Assembly (NCBI GenBank): GCA_021613375.1
Contig: CM038719.1
Coordinates: 38,291,120-38,355,119, forward strand
Reading direction: 5' to 3'
Length of the DNA: 64,000 nt
From: Megaleporinus macrocephalus
Lineage: Eukaryota > Chordata > Actinopteri > Characiformes > Anostomidae
Each line of letters starts with the position of its first letter. Within the stretch, counting starts at the first letter, position 1. Shown piece after piece: positions 32,766-44,330 of the stretch. Made by a program: the position numbers and the translations under genes. Below the pieces are notes generated by a model. The model saw only the letters and a program-made list of their open reading frames with translations. It made no database searches and was not told the DNA's origin.

Positions 32766-33478
32766 GTGTGTTCTTTAGATTGTGTGTATGTGGGTGTTTC
32801 ACTGCCCCATGGTATGTGTGTTCACTAGTGTGTATCGGTGTATGTAGGTGTTTACCTTAGTAAGTGTGTTCACTGGTGTGTGTGTTTGTGTATGTGGCTG
32901 TTTCACTGCACCTTAGCGTGTGTGTTCATTAGTGTGTGTGTGTCTGTGTGTGGGTGCTTCACTGCCTCTTAGTGTGAGTGTTCATTAGTGCATGTGTTCA
33001 TTAGTGTTTGTGTGTATGTGGATGTTTCACTGCCTCTTAGTGTGTGTGTTCTTTAGTGTGTGTGTTTATTAATGTGTGTGTGTATGTGGGTGTTTCATTA
33101 CCCTTTAGCATGTGTGTTCACTAGTGTTTATGTTAGTGTTTCACTGCCCCTCATTGTGTGTGTGTGTGTGTGGCTTTTTCGCTGCCCCTTTGTGTGTGTG
33201 TTCATTAGTGTGTGTGTGTGTGAATGTGTATGTGGCTGTTTCACTGCCCTTTAGCGTGTGTTCACTGTGTGTACGTTAGTGTTTCACTGCCCCTCATTGT
33301 GTGTGTGTGTGTGTATATATGTGGCTCTTCCTCTGCCCTCTAGCGTGTGTGTTCACTTGTGTGTATGTGTGTATGTGGCTGTTCCACTGTCCCTTAGTGT
33401 GTGTGTTCACTAGTGTGTATGTGTATATGTAGGTGTTTCACTGCACCTAGTGTGTGTGTTCACTAGTGTGTCACTAAC
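32766..33478 (+). repeat. GT-rich array derived from the SINE tail
   Basis: About ten degenerate units of 60-75 bp with 'tgtttcactgccccttagtg', 'tgtgtgttcactagtgtg' and 'tgtatgtgg'. 'tttcactgcccc' and 'tagtgtgtgtgttc' are the SINE's own 3' text, so the array arose by repeating the SINE tail. Confidence 0.8.
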
Positions 33479-33479
33479 T

Positions 33480-33790
33480 AACACCTAGGTGTCACTTCTG
33501 GTTCAAGAACAGTCCACCAACCAAAACTGTGTAGCCGGTGGGCAGCATCTTGTGTCCACTGATGAAGGACTAGAGAGCCCGAACTGTGCAGCGGCAGATG
33601 AGCTACTGTCTCTGACTTTACATCTACAAGGCAGACCAGTGTCTATTAGAGTGGACAGTGAGTGGACACAGTGTTTAAACACCCCAGCAGCACTACTGTG
33701 CCTGATCCACTCACTCCAGAACCGCATCAGTGTCACTGCAGTGCTGAGAATGATCCACCAGCCAAATACTCGAGCCCAAGCCAGTGCAGT
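33480..33790 (+). mobile_element. Dispersed family 3, copy f
   Basis: 'aacagtccaccaaccaaaac', 'ccactgatgaaggactagag', 'gtggacagtgagtggacaca' and 'gctgagaatgatccaccag' identify it. Abuts the end of the SINE-tail array. Confidence 0.85.
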
Positions 33791-34194
33791 GTAATGAATA
33801 ACATGTGGTTAAACAGTTTCAGGAAGAATGTGCTTTTAGTCATCCTCTCATATTCCCATAGCAACCCAGTCTTCACAGCAATCAGATAGGTTTGTCTCCA
33901 GATTCAACCTACAGTTGCGTTTATAGAATAAATGTAAGTTCTCCGTCGTGACTGTTTCTTGATTACTCCGTTGCATGGTTTGTGTTTGCTGAGACAGCTG
34001 AGGTATGTAGGTTGTGTGCATGAAAATACATTCACTGCCAAAATAATTATAATAACACAAGGAGTTGTGGGAATTAAACTGTATATGTGTGAACGTAATG
34101 ATGATACGTGTAAGTTATTACAATAATAGAGCTAAAGGTGAAGCTTCTTGGGGGAAAACTGTACAGCTCTGGTTCCCAGCTGGGCTCCTCCAAC
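33791..34194. other. Nothing recognised
   Basis: AT-rich unique sequence that may include the terminal part of the Tc1-like relic to the right. Confidence 0.35.
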
Positions 34195-34872
34195 CTGGAT
34201 TCAGGATGACACTGTTGGAGATATACAGGTTCTGTAGGGCCTACCCACAGATGTTGCAGTTGTAGATGCACACTCGTAGGTTGCCAAAGCTGGCATCCCA
34301 GCTGCTCCCATAAATGCTCGACTGGTGATGAGTCTGGTGGCCGGGCAGGACAAGGAACTGTTGGGATCTGATGGATCCCTCACTGTGTGTGGAGCATCAT
34401 CCTGCTCAACAATGCCAATTGGAAGTCCTACCAACACATGTGGATGTCCTGCACATATCAATAAGCTGTTAGTAACCCTCGTATAGCTACCGACTGCAAT
34501 GGCTCCCCAGATCTTCACACCAGCAGCTGCGTCAGTCAGTGTGTCGCTCAACAGCAAAAGCAGATTTGAAGATCTCACCACAAGGCCCTCATACTCAAAC
34601 CCAACCAGATCCCAAATAGTGGTCCAGGAAAGTGTGGGAGCTGCTCGTGCTTGTTGATGGAGCAAAGGATCCTCTCTACTGGTGGTCTGTCTGGGTGGTT
34701 CAGAGTCTGTTCTCCATGTGTGCGCACCCTCATGTAACCATTGATCCCAACACCACCTAACAGCCTGTATGGTGGGCAATTCATGGAAACGACTTAATGA
34801 CTCTCTCAGTCCGATGATGCTCCTCTCAAAGTCTGTCAACTGGACAGAATGCATTTGAATGAGTCGTAACAA
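34195..34872 (-). pseudogene. Tc1/mariner-type transposase relic with a 223-codon open frame
   Basis: The minus strand (start near 34872) reads SIIGLRESLSRFHELPTIQA, then VRWCWDQWL, resembling the helix-turn-helix start of a Tc1-like transposase ('IVGLREAGxSYRxIAxxxxxxxSTVxRxWxxW'). It continues as a linker with PRQTTSREDPLL ('GRPRxTTxREDRxL'). Near the end another frame reads CPARPPDSSPVEHLWEQLGC, matching 'WPARSPDLSPIEHLWDELGR' around the catalytic Glu. The central DDE part is degraded or deleted, and the C-terminal signature is in a different frame from the N-terminus. It directly abuts the 20-bp satellite. Confidence 0.6.
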
Positions 34873-34875
34873 CTA

Positions 34876-36690
34876 ACCACTACACCACCATGCTAACCAC
34901 TACACCACCGTACTAACCACTACACCACCATACTAATCACTACATCACCGTACTAACCACTACACCACCATACTAATCACTACACCACCGTACTAACCAC
35001 TACACCACCATAGTAACCACTACACCACCGTACTAACCACTACACCACCATACGAACCACTACACCACCATACTGACCACTACACCACCATACTAATCAC
35101 TACACCACCGTACTAACCACTACACCACCATAGTAACCACTACACCACCGTACTAACCACTACACCACCATACTAACCACTACACCACCATACTAACCAC
35201 TACACCACCATACTAACCACTACACCACCATACTAATCACTACACCACCGTACTAACCACTACACCACCATACTAACCACTACACCACCGTGCTAACCAC
35301 TACACCACCATACTAACCACTACACCACCATAGTAACCACTACACCACCGTACTAACCACTACACCACCGTGCTAACCACTACACCACCGTGCTAACCAC
35401 TACACCACCATACTAATCACTACACCACCGTACTAACCACTACACCACCATACTAACCACTACACCACCATAGTAACCACTACACCACTGTACTAACCAC
35501 TACACCACCATACTAATCACTACACCACCGTACTAACCACTACACCACCATACTAACCACTACACCACCATAGTAACCACTACACCACTGTACTAACCAC
35601 TACACCACAATACTAACCACTACACCACCGTACTAACCACTACACCACCATACTAACCACTACACCACCATACTAACCACTATACCACCGTGCTGACCAC
35701 TACACCACCGTACTAACCACTACACCACCGTGCTAACCACTACACCACCATACTAATCACTACACCACCGTACTAACCACTACACCACCATACTAATCAC
35801 TACACCACCGTACTAACCACTACACCACCATACTAACCACTACACCACCATAGTAACCACTACACCACTGTACTAACCACTACACCACCATACTAACCAC
35901 TACACCACCGTACTAACCACTACACCACCGTACTAACCACTACACCACCATACTAACCACTATACCACCGTGCTGACCACTACACCACCGTACTAACCAC
36001 TACACCACCGTGCTAACCACTACACCACCATACTTATCACTACACCACCGTACTAACCACTACACCACCGTACTAATCACTACACCACCATACTAACCAC
36101 TACAACACTGTACTAACCACTACACCACCATACTAACCACTACACCACCGTACTAATCACTACACCACCGTACTAATCACTACACCACCGTACTAACCAC
36201 TACACCACCATACTAACCACTACACCACCATAGTAACCACTACACCACTGTACTAACCACTACACCACCGTACTAACCACTACACCACCGTACTAACCAC
36301 TACACCACCGTACTAACCACTACACCACCATACTAACCACTATACCACCGTGCTGACCACTACACCACCGTACTAACCACTACACCACCGTGCTAACCAC
36401 TACACCACCATACTTATCACTACACCACCGTACTAACCACTACACCACCGTACTAATCACTACACCACCATACTAACCACTACAACACTGTACTAACCAC
36501 TACACCACCATACTAACCACTACACCACCGTACTAATCACTACACCACCGTACTAATCACTACACCACCGTACTAACCACTACACCACCGTACTAACCAC
36601 TACACCACCGTACTAACCACTACACCACTGTGCTAACCACTACACCACCGTAGTAACCACTACACCACCATACTGACCACTACACCACCA
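34876..36690 (-). repeat. 20-bp satellite from a SINE box A, about 91 copies
   Basis: Unit on the plus strand is 'taaccactacaccaccatac'. Its reverse complement, 'gtatggtggtgtagtggtta', is nearly the SINE head at 12050 and contains box A TGGTGTAGTGG. No insertion or deletion disturbs the 20-bp register across about 1.8 kb. Variation is by substitution only (ccaccA/Gta, taAt, taGt). Higher-order blocks are visible: the marked unit 'tataccaccgtgctgaccac' occurs at 35681, 35961 and 36341. Confidence 0.95.
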
Positions 36691-37440
36691 CATTTTGTTC
36701 CTTTACTTTCTTTTACTCTATCTATCCAGCAGATATGTCAGGAGCCTCCGAGGGGGGCAAGTAAGCTGAAGAGCAAGTTGCAAAATTGCCTTGTTGTCGC
36801 ATGACTAGACGAAACCGGCCCTGCGGTCAGGCGCCCCTCTCTCCGGACTCCACTGCATGGACCTCACGCAGCGGCAGATTTTCTGTTCCACAAAAGTGTG
36901 ACGGGGAAAAAAGACCGACCCCCCCTGCCCCCCCCCCCACCAGAGAACCCCTTCGTACCGCAAACTGCTATGATCAGGCTGCGGCACGGCGCAGAGCAAA
37001 GGCTCCAAAAAGAAAAAAATAACAAATAAATAAAACAGATCTGGGGCAGTGGGTTAGCTGATGTTACAAAACTCACTTCAAAAGCCTCTCAGGCGGACCT
37101 TTAGTCATCCCAGCCCTTCGGAAAGCTCCGTCCGCCACGTCTGAAGTCTATAAGCAGGATCGAAGGACGGGGTTGGTACAGATGGAAGCCTTGCCTGCTA
37201 CACCAAGGACACTGGCTTATGTGGAAAAAACCCGGGCGCGGAGAACCAAAGGGAACGGTTAACCGTGATGTGCTAATTACCTCCCATGTGTAGCGTGGTG
37301 GGGGAGGGGGGCAGTGGGGTATTTAATGGCACAGTCCCGCCGCAGGAAATCAAGGAAGCTCTGATGGCGATGGAGGTGTAAATGCGCTTCACTGGCAGGA
37401 CTCTTTCGATATTTCATCTCGCTGTTTTTTTTTTTTTTGG
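36691..37440. other. Unique, partly GC-rich island
   Basis: C-run near 36917-36940 and possible conserved text around 37270-37420 ('gtgctaattacctccc', 'gaaatcaaggaagctctgat'). Minor open frames show no recognised domain. Confidence 0.3.
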
Positions 37441-37463
37441 CAGCTTTCTTTGTCAGTGAGAAC

Positions 37464-37497
37464 GTGTGTGTGTGTGTGTTAGTGTGTGTGTGTGTGT
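37464..37497 (+). repeat. Short (GT)n
   Basis: About 16 units with one interruption. Confidence 0.9.
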
Positions 37498-37499
37498 TT

Positions 37500-37740
37500 C
37501 TCTTGGATCCTGTCCATTTATCTGGCCACATTTTCAGAGGCATGTCAGAGGGATATCGACAGACAGCCCAATCTGGTGGCAAGTGCAGATATTGTACGCT
37601 GCACACATCCTGCTCATTCAGTTCTGGGAAATTGCTCTCTTTGAAAAAAGCCTGTCATTATTTTGTCACGCCGTGTCCCGAGTGACATTTACAGCAAATA
37701 AGTCCACCGGCTAAAAGAAACAGAAAGGCCTGCCGCAACA
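37500..37740. other. Unique island, candidate conserved non-coding sequence
   Basis: Balanced, non-repetitive text ('tttcagaggcatgtcagagg', 'cctgtcattattttgtcacg'). No convincing exon. Confidence 0.3.
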
Positions 37741-38785
37741 TTCATGAACATAGTTTTTTTTCTGGGTGTGTGTGTGTCAAACACGACGTTACTGGAGGAT
37801 TTTATTCTCCAAACATTAGCTTGCTAAATGCCACAGGCCTGGATTAGCTCTCGCAACACGTAAGCGCTATCTCAGGAGTCATTCACTTAGAAAGCTTAAC
37901 GCGCTACAACGTTTCTTATTGCGTCGTATGGTACTCCTGGGCAAAGGGCCGAGAAACAGCTGTAATGTGTCAGTGCTGGTTCTCTGTTAGCATTGGCTCT
38001 CTGGTAGCTGGTAGCCCATGTTAGCTCATTGGTGGTCAGTGTTAGCAAGCGAAATTGCGTACTTCCATACTGAACAGTACGCAAAAGCAATATGTGAGGA
38101 TGACTAGGGTGTCCGAATACATAGTACATAGACATTTTTAGGTATGCAGCCCCAGCACACGTCGGCTGTGTTTATGTAGCTACGGCTAGTGAACCGCCGC
38201 TACAGGAGTTAGCGCTAGTTCTGAGGTAAACAATAATTGCATAGTTTTAAATAGTTTTTCTCAGTCGATTTGGTTCATTTCTTAGATCAGAATTGAAATT
38301 CTTAAAACATTTCACTCACTCTCCACATCTCCTTGTCACTTGTGTGTATCATATTAGCATTTCTCGTTGTATTTCACATTTTGCAAATGCTTTTGTAAAT
38401 TCATGCCCATGGTCATGTACAATAGCTGTTTTTTGCGTTATCAATTGCTTATGTCACAATTATAATATGTGTTCTACTGATTGTCTGTTGACTTGTCTTA
38501 CCTTCCAAAACATTTAGGCTTTAGGTCATGGTCTAGGTCATTACATGCAAAAGTGCTGAACATGTTGTCATGATCTCTCAGGCATCATTTGTACATTTCT
38601 ATAAAAACTTTGGATACATTTTGGGGATTTTTATTATAGTCATTTATTATTATAGTCATTTATTATAGTCATTATTTTCCATAATATCAGACTGTAGTCT
38701 GGACACACAGTAGGATATCACATTCCTGCAGAGGCTGGATTAGTCACTCCACAAGGTTCTTTTCACGCTGCATTGCAAGGAAAGA
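37741..38785. other. Mostly unassigned, with a possible DNA-element fragment
   Basis: About 38050-38140 carries 'gggtgtccgaatacatagta', which I associate with fish MITEs. The rest is AT-rich and unrecognised. Confidence 0.35.
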
Positions 38786-39790
38786 TAGTCAGTGGTCAGT
38801 AGCCTTAGATAATTGTCAGTACTGTAAAATGACTGTTGGTCAGGAATGGTTAGTGATGGTCAGTAGTCCTAGATGATTGTCAGTACTGTTAAAAGACTGT
38901 TGGTCAGGATCTGTTAGTGACATGAAATAGTCTTGGATGATGGTCAGTATTGTTAAATGAGTGTTGGTCAGGCATAGTTAGTGATGGTCAAGAGTCTTAG
39001 ATGATTGTCAGTATTGTTAAAATACTGTTGGTTTATAGTGCTTAGTGATGTTAGTGATGGTCAGTAGTCCTAGATGATTGTCAGTACTGTTAAAAGACTG
39101 TTGGTCAGGATCTGTTAGTGACCTGAAATAGTCTTGGATGATGGTCAGTATTGTTAAATGATTGTTGGTCAAGAACATTTAGGTGATGGTCAGTGGTCTT
39201 AAATGATTGTGAGTACTGTCAAATGACTGCTGGTCAGGATCTGTTAATGATGGTCAATAGTCTTAGATGACTGTCATTATTGTTTAATGACTGTTGGTCA
39301 AGCATGGTCAGTGATGGTCAGTAGTCTTAGATCATTGTCAGTATTCTTAAATGACTGTTGGTTTATAGTGCTTAGTGATGGTCAGTAGTCTTAGATAATT
39401 GTCAGTGCTTTCAAATGACTGCTGGTCAGGATCTGTTAGTAATGGTCAATAGTCTTAGATGACTGTCATTATTGTTAAATGACTGGTCTTGCATGGTTAA
39501 TGATGGTCAGTAGTCTTAGATCATTATCAGTATTCTTAAATGACTGTTGATTTATAGTGCTTAGTGATGTTAGTGATGGTCAGTAGTCTTAGATCATTGT
39601 CAGTATTCTTAAATGACTGTTGGTTTATAGTGCTTAGTGATGTTAGTGATGGTCAGCAGTCCAAGATGATTGTCAGTGCTTTCGAATGACTGCTGGTCAG
39701 GATCTGTTAGTGATGGTTAATAGTCTTAGATGATTATCACTAGTGTTGAATGCGTGTGGGTCAGTATGTGACTGATGGTCAGTAGTGTTG
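38786..39790. repeat. About 64-bp minisatellite, roughly 15 copies
   Basis: Unit carries 'gatggtcagtagtcttagat', 'gattgtcagtattgttaaat' and 'gactgttggtcagg'. Copies vary in length by a few bases. Diverged outliers occur at 40970-41080 and 42000-42430. Confidence 0.9.
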
Positions 39791-41083
39791 CATGTCATTG
39801 TAACTTTGTGATTTAACACATTCACATCTTGTTGGTTTGTGAACACATTCACATCTTGTTGGTCTGGGTCCACTAAAGCCAGCCACGTCTAGCCAAAACA
39901 ATACCACACTTTACAGACGGTCCCTTGCCGTTTTTAGCGTCTGCTGCAGGGATGCTGGCCATATTGATAGAAACTACTCTCACAAATGGAAAGATCAGGA
40001 ACTTTGGCGAATTGTAATGATTGTAGTTTGTTGCCTGGGTTACCACGACTTAGAAAATGTAATTTCAGAGATTTTACAAGCTTGTTTGTGAGCTGCAGCA
40101 GCGGCGAATCCCAAATATCCGCCGAATATCCAACAACCTAACTTTACCGAGCTGTCCTCCGAAAACACTTCTGTTGTTGTGAGCTTGACCGCAGTTAAAC
40201 GAGCAGTTCAGCACATCACTTTGAGGACTGACAGCAGACGGTGGAAAAACTGCATCTACTGCTTTCCTTCCATCTTTCTGTCTTTCTTTCCATCTCTCTG
40301 TCTATCTTTTTTTCTTAAACGCCGCTCCGTGCACTTGTCTTCTTATGCAATTGTGGAAAAAACAAGACAGCAAAAAAAAAAAAAAACTGTTCAGAAGGCC
40401 TGTGTAGTGGTACTTGGAGCTTGGCTTTCATCTTTCATCAGCCGAAAGTTCCCATCAGCAAAACCTCCATCTTCCCCCAATATACCCAACCCCACCCCAA
40501 CCCCCAACCCGCGCCTTTTAAGCATAAAGCTCTGAAAAGAATGCGAAAGCGCGTACGGAATCATTCCTGTGTTAAAGTTCCCACAATGGAGCAATCAGAA
40601 AATAAGCACAGCTTGTCTGAAATTATTTAAAGCCAGAACTATGAAGAGCTCTGAATGGACCCGCTGCTAACGTTCAGGGTTTTTTTATGTGTTTAAGGGA
40701 ACACTCGAACTGAAAGCAGATGTCGTTCAACCAAGTTCTGTTTACTGTATAAAACTCGCTTCTTTACATTTGCAGCCATGCTTTAGGGGAACAGGGGTTT
40801 TGCACACTGCCAGAGAACCAGAGTACGGTACGGCTACTTCCAGACTTCATAGAGGACCATTACTGTGAACTATAGACCCAGAGCCTATAGTCCTCCACCG
40901 TGTACACTGCAAAGACCAATATTGCTAATTAATAACAGTGTTAATTACAGTTAATAATGTTATAAGATTGTCAGCGGCATTAAATGACTGTTGATCTATA
41001 GTGGTCAGAGATGGTCAATGGTGTTGGATATTTGACTCTATCAACAGAGTTAAATGAGATGGTCAGTGATTGACAGTAGTGTA
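39791..41083. other. Unique sequence between minisatellite pieces
   Basis: Includes an A-run at 40372-40386 and a C/A-rich stretch near 40470-40515. Text at 40970-41080 is a diverged 64-bp unit. No exon recognised. Confidence 0.35.
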
Positions 41084-41595
41084 CACTACCACTCAAAAGT
41101 CTAGGATCACTTTAGAATTTCATTGCATGCAATTTTTATGCAATTCACAAACAATATTGTCCACTTCACAATTAATTTAAGTGTATCAGATGATTTTTAA
41201 AGAATAAAAATGTTTGTATTAAAGTCTATTTTTGTATAGAGGCTTATTTTGCATATAGTCCTATTATCAGCAATTCTCAGTCCTCTGTCTAAATCTCCTG
41301 GTACGACCACCAATCCAAGTTAAGGATGTTATTGGACTAATTGGTTGTTAGGACACTCTTGCTCAATTGTGATGCACAGCTGAAAAACATTCTACTAATA
41401 AGTGAGAATAAAAGGGAGAACAACATTCTAGGTTAGTTTAGTATCTGAAGCATCAGCAGTTGATGGCTTGCTGACCGACTCAAAATGACCAGAAAGAAAC
41501 AATTTTCTTTAGAGACCCGTCAGTCCATTGTTGGAAGACTACTCCACTGAAAACAAGAACATATCACTGTGACCCCAAACTTTTGAGCGGTAGTG
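41084..41595 (+). mobile_element. Tc1-like MITE with intact terminal repeats
   Basis: Left 'cactaccactcaaaagtcta' and right 'ccccaaacttttgagcggta' are inverted, preceded by TA at 41082-41083. Internal 'gaccagaaagaaacaatttt' and 'acccgtcagtccattgttgg' resemble the 5' coding part of Tc1 elements, so it is an internally deleted derivative (512 bp) lacking the DDE domain. Confidence 0.85.
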
Positions 41596-41639
41596 CATGC
41601 CAGTAGTTTTCAACAATCCAAAACTTTTATTAGGATGTA

Positions 41640-41905
41640 AACAGGGACCAATGCAATGCAACCAATTTGTGCAGTGAAACACCCACATACACACACTAGG
41701 GGGCAGTGAAACCTGCCCAGAGTTGTGGGCAGCCCTGTCCACAGTGGCCAGAGAGCAGTTGAGGGTTAGATGTCTTGCTTGAGGCCATTTCAGCAATGTC
41801 CTGTTGGTTCAAGGGATTGATGACCTTCAATGAACTGGTGACCTTCCAATCACAAGGCCTGTTCACTAACCTCCAGCCAACAACTGTCATGTGGCCAATC
41901 ACCAG
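41640..41905 (-). mobile_element. SINE of the 'ccccctagtgtgtg' family, inverted copy
   Basis: Inverted text 'gaaacacccacatacacaca', 'ctagggggcagtgaaacctg', 'gagagcagttgagggttaga', 'ttgcttgaggccatttcag' and 'gaactggtgaccttccaatc' follows the SINE seen at 32596, more complete at the head. A duplicated 'gaccttccaatcacaaggcc' portion trails it. Confidence 0.75.
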
Positions 41906-41999
41906 GCTGGCTCCATGACCTCCAGCCTTTAACTTCCCAAACAGGAAATCAGTGTAGAACCTGTACAAAAGTTATTTCAATAACAATAGATTTACATTA

Positions 42000-42440
42000 T
42001 TAGTATAGCATTAGATGATTGTCTGTTGCATTATGTGCCTATTGGTCAGAAGATCCATAGGTGTCAGTAGATGTAGATGATTGGGAGTAGTATAAATGAC
42101 TGTTGGTCAGTAAAGGTAAGGCTTGCCTGGTTTATGGTTGGTATTGGCCAGTGAATGTCAGTAGTATCTGAGGTTTGTCACCAGTAGTCAGTAATAATAT
42201 TAGATGATATTACATGCCTCTTGGTGAGTAGCCGACCATTAATGTCAGTAGTATTAGATTATAGTTAATAATAGTCAATATTTGTCTGCATTGTGTTAGA
42301 TGATTGCCAGTAGTGGTCATTCATAGCAGTGGTAGATGATTGCCAGTCAAACACTGTTGGTCTGTACTGGTTACTGATGCTCTACAATATTAGATGACTG
42401 TCAGTAGTGTTAAATGACTATTGTTTAAAGAACCACGGTT
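42000..42440. repeat. Diverged 64-bp minisatellite remnants
   Basis: Words such as 'gactgttggtcagta' and 'gatgattgccagtagtg' recur irregularly. Ends in a small palindrome, 'aagaaccacggttctt', at 42429. Confidence 0.55.
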
Positions 42441-42939
42441 CTTTAATGGTTTCTCTATGACATTGCTAAATGACACCCTTCATTAAGCTGCTTTCATCTG
42501 TCAATCATCTGTGCTGGCTAGCCGTCAATTGCAAGACGGAAAGCACCGCGACTGCGACCCTTATTGAAAGTGATGTAATAGCAAGTACGCAAGCTGGTGC
42601 TAGCAAAAACACAATAAACTCATTTAGATCCATAAAGTTATAGAGTCCAGCCAATGCATTATACCAGTCGCTGAAGGCACATCTTCCTTTTGATATAGTC
42701 ACCACAAAAGACAGCAAATACAGAGCAATCCATGGTGCCCTGTACGCAAAGATCTGTATCTCCCATCGAAACCTTATAGGAAACTGCACATAAGTCCTCT
42801 AAATGTCTACAATGAGAATCTCAGAAAAAGCATGGCATGGTTTAAAAGCATGGCCAACATTCAGTTTTCAAGGTGGCTGTTGCTACCGTTTTAACAATAC
42901 AAGTGCATTTCAATAGATACCAATAGATTCAATAGATAC
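42441..42939. other. Unassigned
   Basis: A 94-codon minus frame (42505-42789) with hydrophobic runs has no recognised homology and no gene context. Confidence 0.3.
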
Positions 42940-43215
42940 CAGCTTAGGATTTGCTTCATTGCATGTAGTTGATGGAGTATGAACTTTCAGTGCTTGTCTC
43001 ATAGCTCCAGCAGAACCTACAGAAACCAAAACTATATAAATTAAACTTTGCACAATAATTACTGTTGGTCAGTAATGGTACCAGCATAGGATTTGCTTCC
43101 TTGCATGTAGTTGGTTGGGCATAAACTTCCATTGCTTGTCAGCTACAATAGCCTCATAGCTCCAGCAGACAACTACAGAAGCCAAAACTACAGAAACCAA
43201 ACATTGGTTGTATTT
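42940..43215 (+). repeat. Tandem duplication of about 125 bp
   Basis: 'aggatttgcttc', 'ttgcatgtagttg' and 'cctcatagctccagcaga' occur twice (from about 42945 and 43083), the second copy slightly longer. Confidence 0.85.
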
Positions 43216-43365
43216 TTGACTACCTTTGTGGTTTATATATATATATATTGAACATTTTGGTACATATGACCTCCTGTGCTCATAACCCAACCTAAAAAAA
43301 CCTATGTAATAAACCATTTTTTTTAGTTCAGTCAGAGTGAGACCAGCAGAAGTATGTTACCTAAC

Positions 43366-43665
43366 TAACCACTACACCACCATACTAACCAATACACCAC
43401 CATACTGACCACCACACCACCATACTAACCACTACACCACCATACTAACCACTACACCACCGTACTAAATACTACACCACCGTACTAACCACTACACCAC
43501 CGTACTACTACACCACCATACTAACCAATACACCACCATACTGACCACTACACCACCGTACTAACCACTACACCACCGTACTACTACACCACCATACTAA
43601 CCAATACACCACCATACTGACCACTACACCACCATACTAACCACTACACCACCATGCCGCCCTCA
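43366..43665 (-). repeat. Second 20-bp SINE-head satellite, ending in the SINE 5' terminus
   Basis: About 15 units of 'ctaaccactacaccaccata', some shortened to 'ctactacaccaccata'. The right edge reads 'accaccatgccgccctcatg', whose inverse 'gagggcggcatggtggtgta' is the canonical 5' start of the tRNA-derived SINE. The array is therefore joined to an actual SINE end. Confidence 0.95.
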
Positions 43666-44330
43666 TGTTTTTAAATGCTTTAAAATTATGGCAGAGTCAG
43701 AGTCACTTTTATTGTTCTATTTCTTAGCTTTGTAATACGTCGGTTTAAGAAACTGCTATCTGTTCTTGATTTGCTCTTTAGTCCGTGTAAACCCACCGTC
43801 GTTCCTTTGCTCATATATTAAACAACTTGTCTCTTCTGAAGACCATAAATGCATAAAGACAATAAATGCATGTACATAAACTTTCCGATTGGGAATGTAA
43901 TCGGATACAGGCGTTCACACTGCTATTATTCTTCTATTAAATGGATTATTTAAAGTATTACCCAACTCGTTCAATACAATAGAAATTGTAATCCGACTAG
44001 ACTATTGGGAATGACATGTATACATGGACGTCTTCTACTCCGATTGCGCTGTTAGTTGGATTATTAACGTATAATCAGGTTTCTTGCTTCTGATTTAATA
44101 GAGATATGGGTACTTGCGTAGACGCACCCTGCATACTGGCATATGTTTCGGATGTGAATAGAACTGTGTGTGCACATGTTTCTCTACATTTGGTGCTATA
44201 GTGGCGTGTATTGAATATACATTTTGGATGCTAACAAATACATATTCCCATATGGGTATTTACTTTAAGGTTCCATTACCAACTACTTTTAAATCCCAAA
44301 CCTTTGCGAACAGTTTCAATTCTTCTCGGG
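43666..44330. other. Unassigned AT-rich sequence
   Basis: About 43870-44110 has 'gggaatgtaatcggata' and 'aattgtaatccgactag' phrases that may be ends of a DNA element. Not certain. Confidence 0.3.

Noticed and set aside
34876..36690. Possible CRISPR-like or centromeric array
   Set aside because: There are no spacers between units, the host is a vertebrate, and the unit matches a SINE head. A centromere role cannot be argued from 1.8 kb.
36786..37076. Small opposing frames around the C-rich run
   Set aside because: Both strands are open because of low-complexity C/G runs, with no recognised domain.
42505..42789. 94-codon minus-strand frame with hydrophobic segments
   Set aside because: No recognised family, no splice context, and length expected by chance in AT-rich DNA. 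Left as unassigned.
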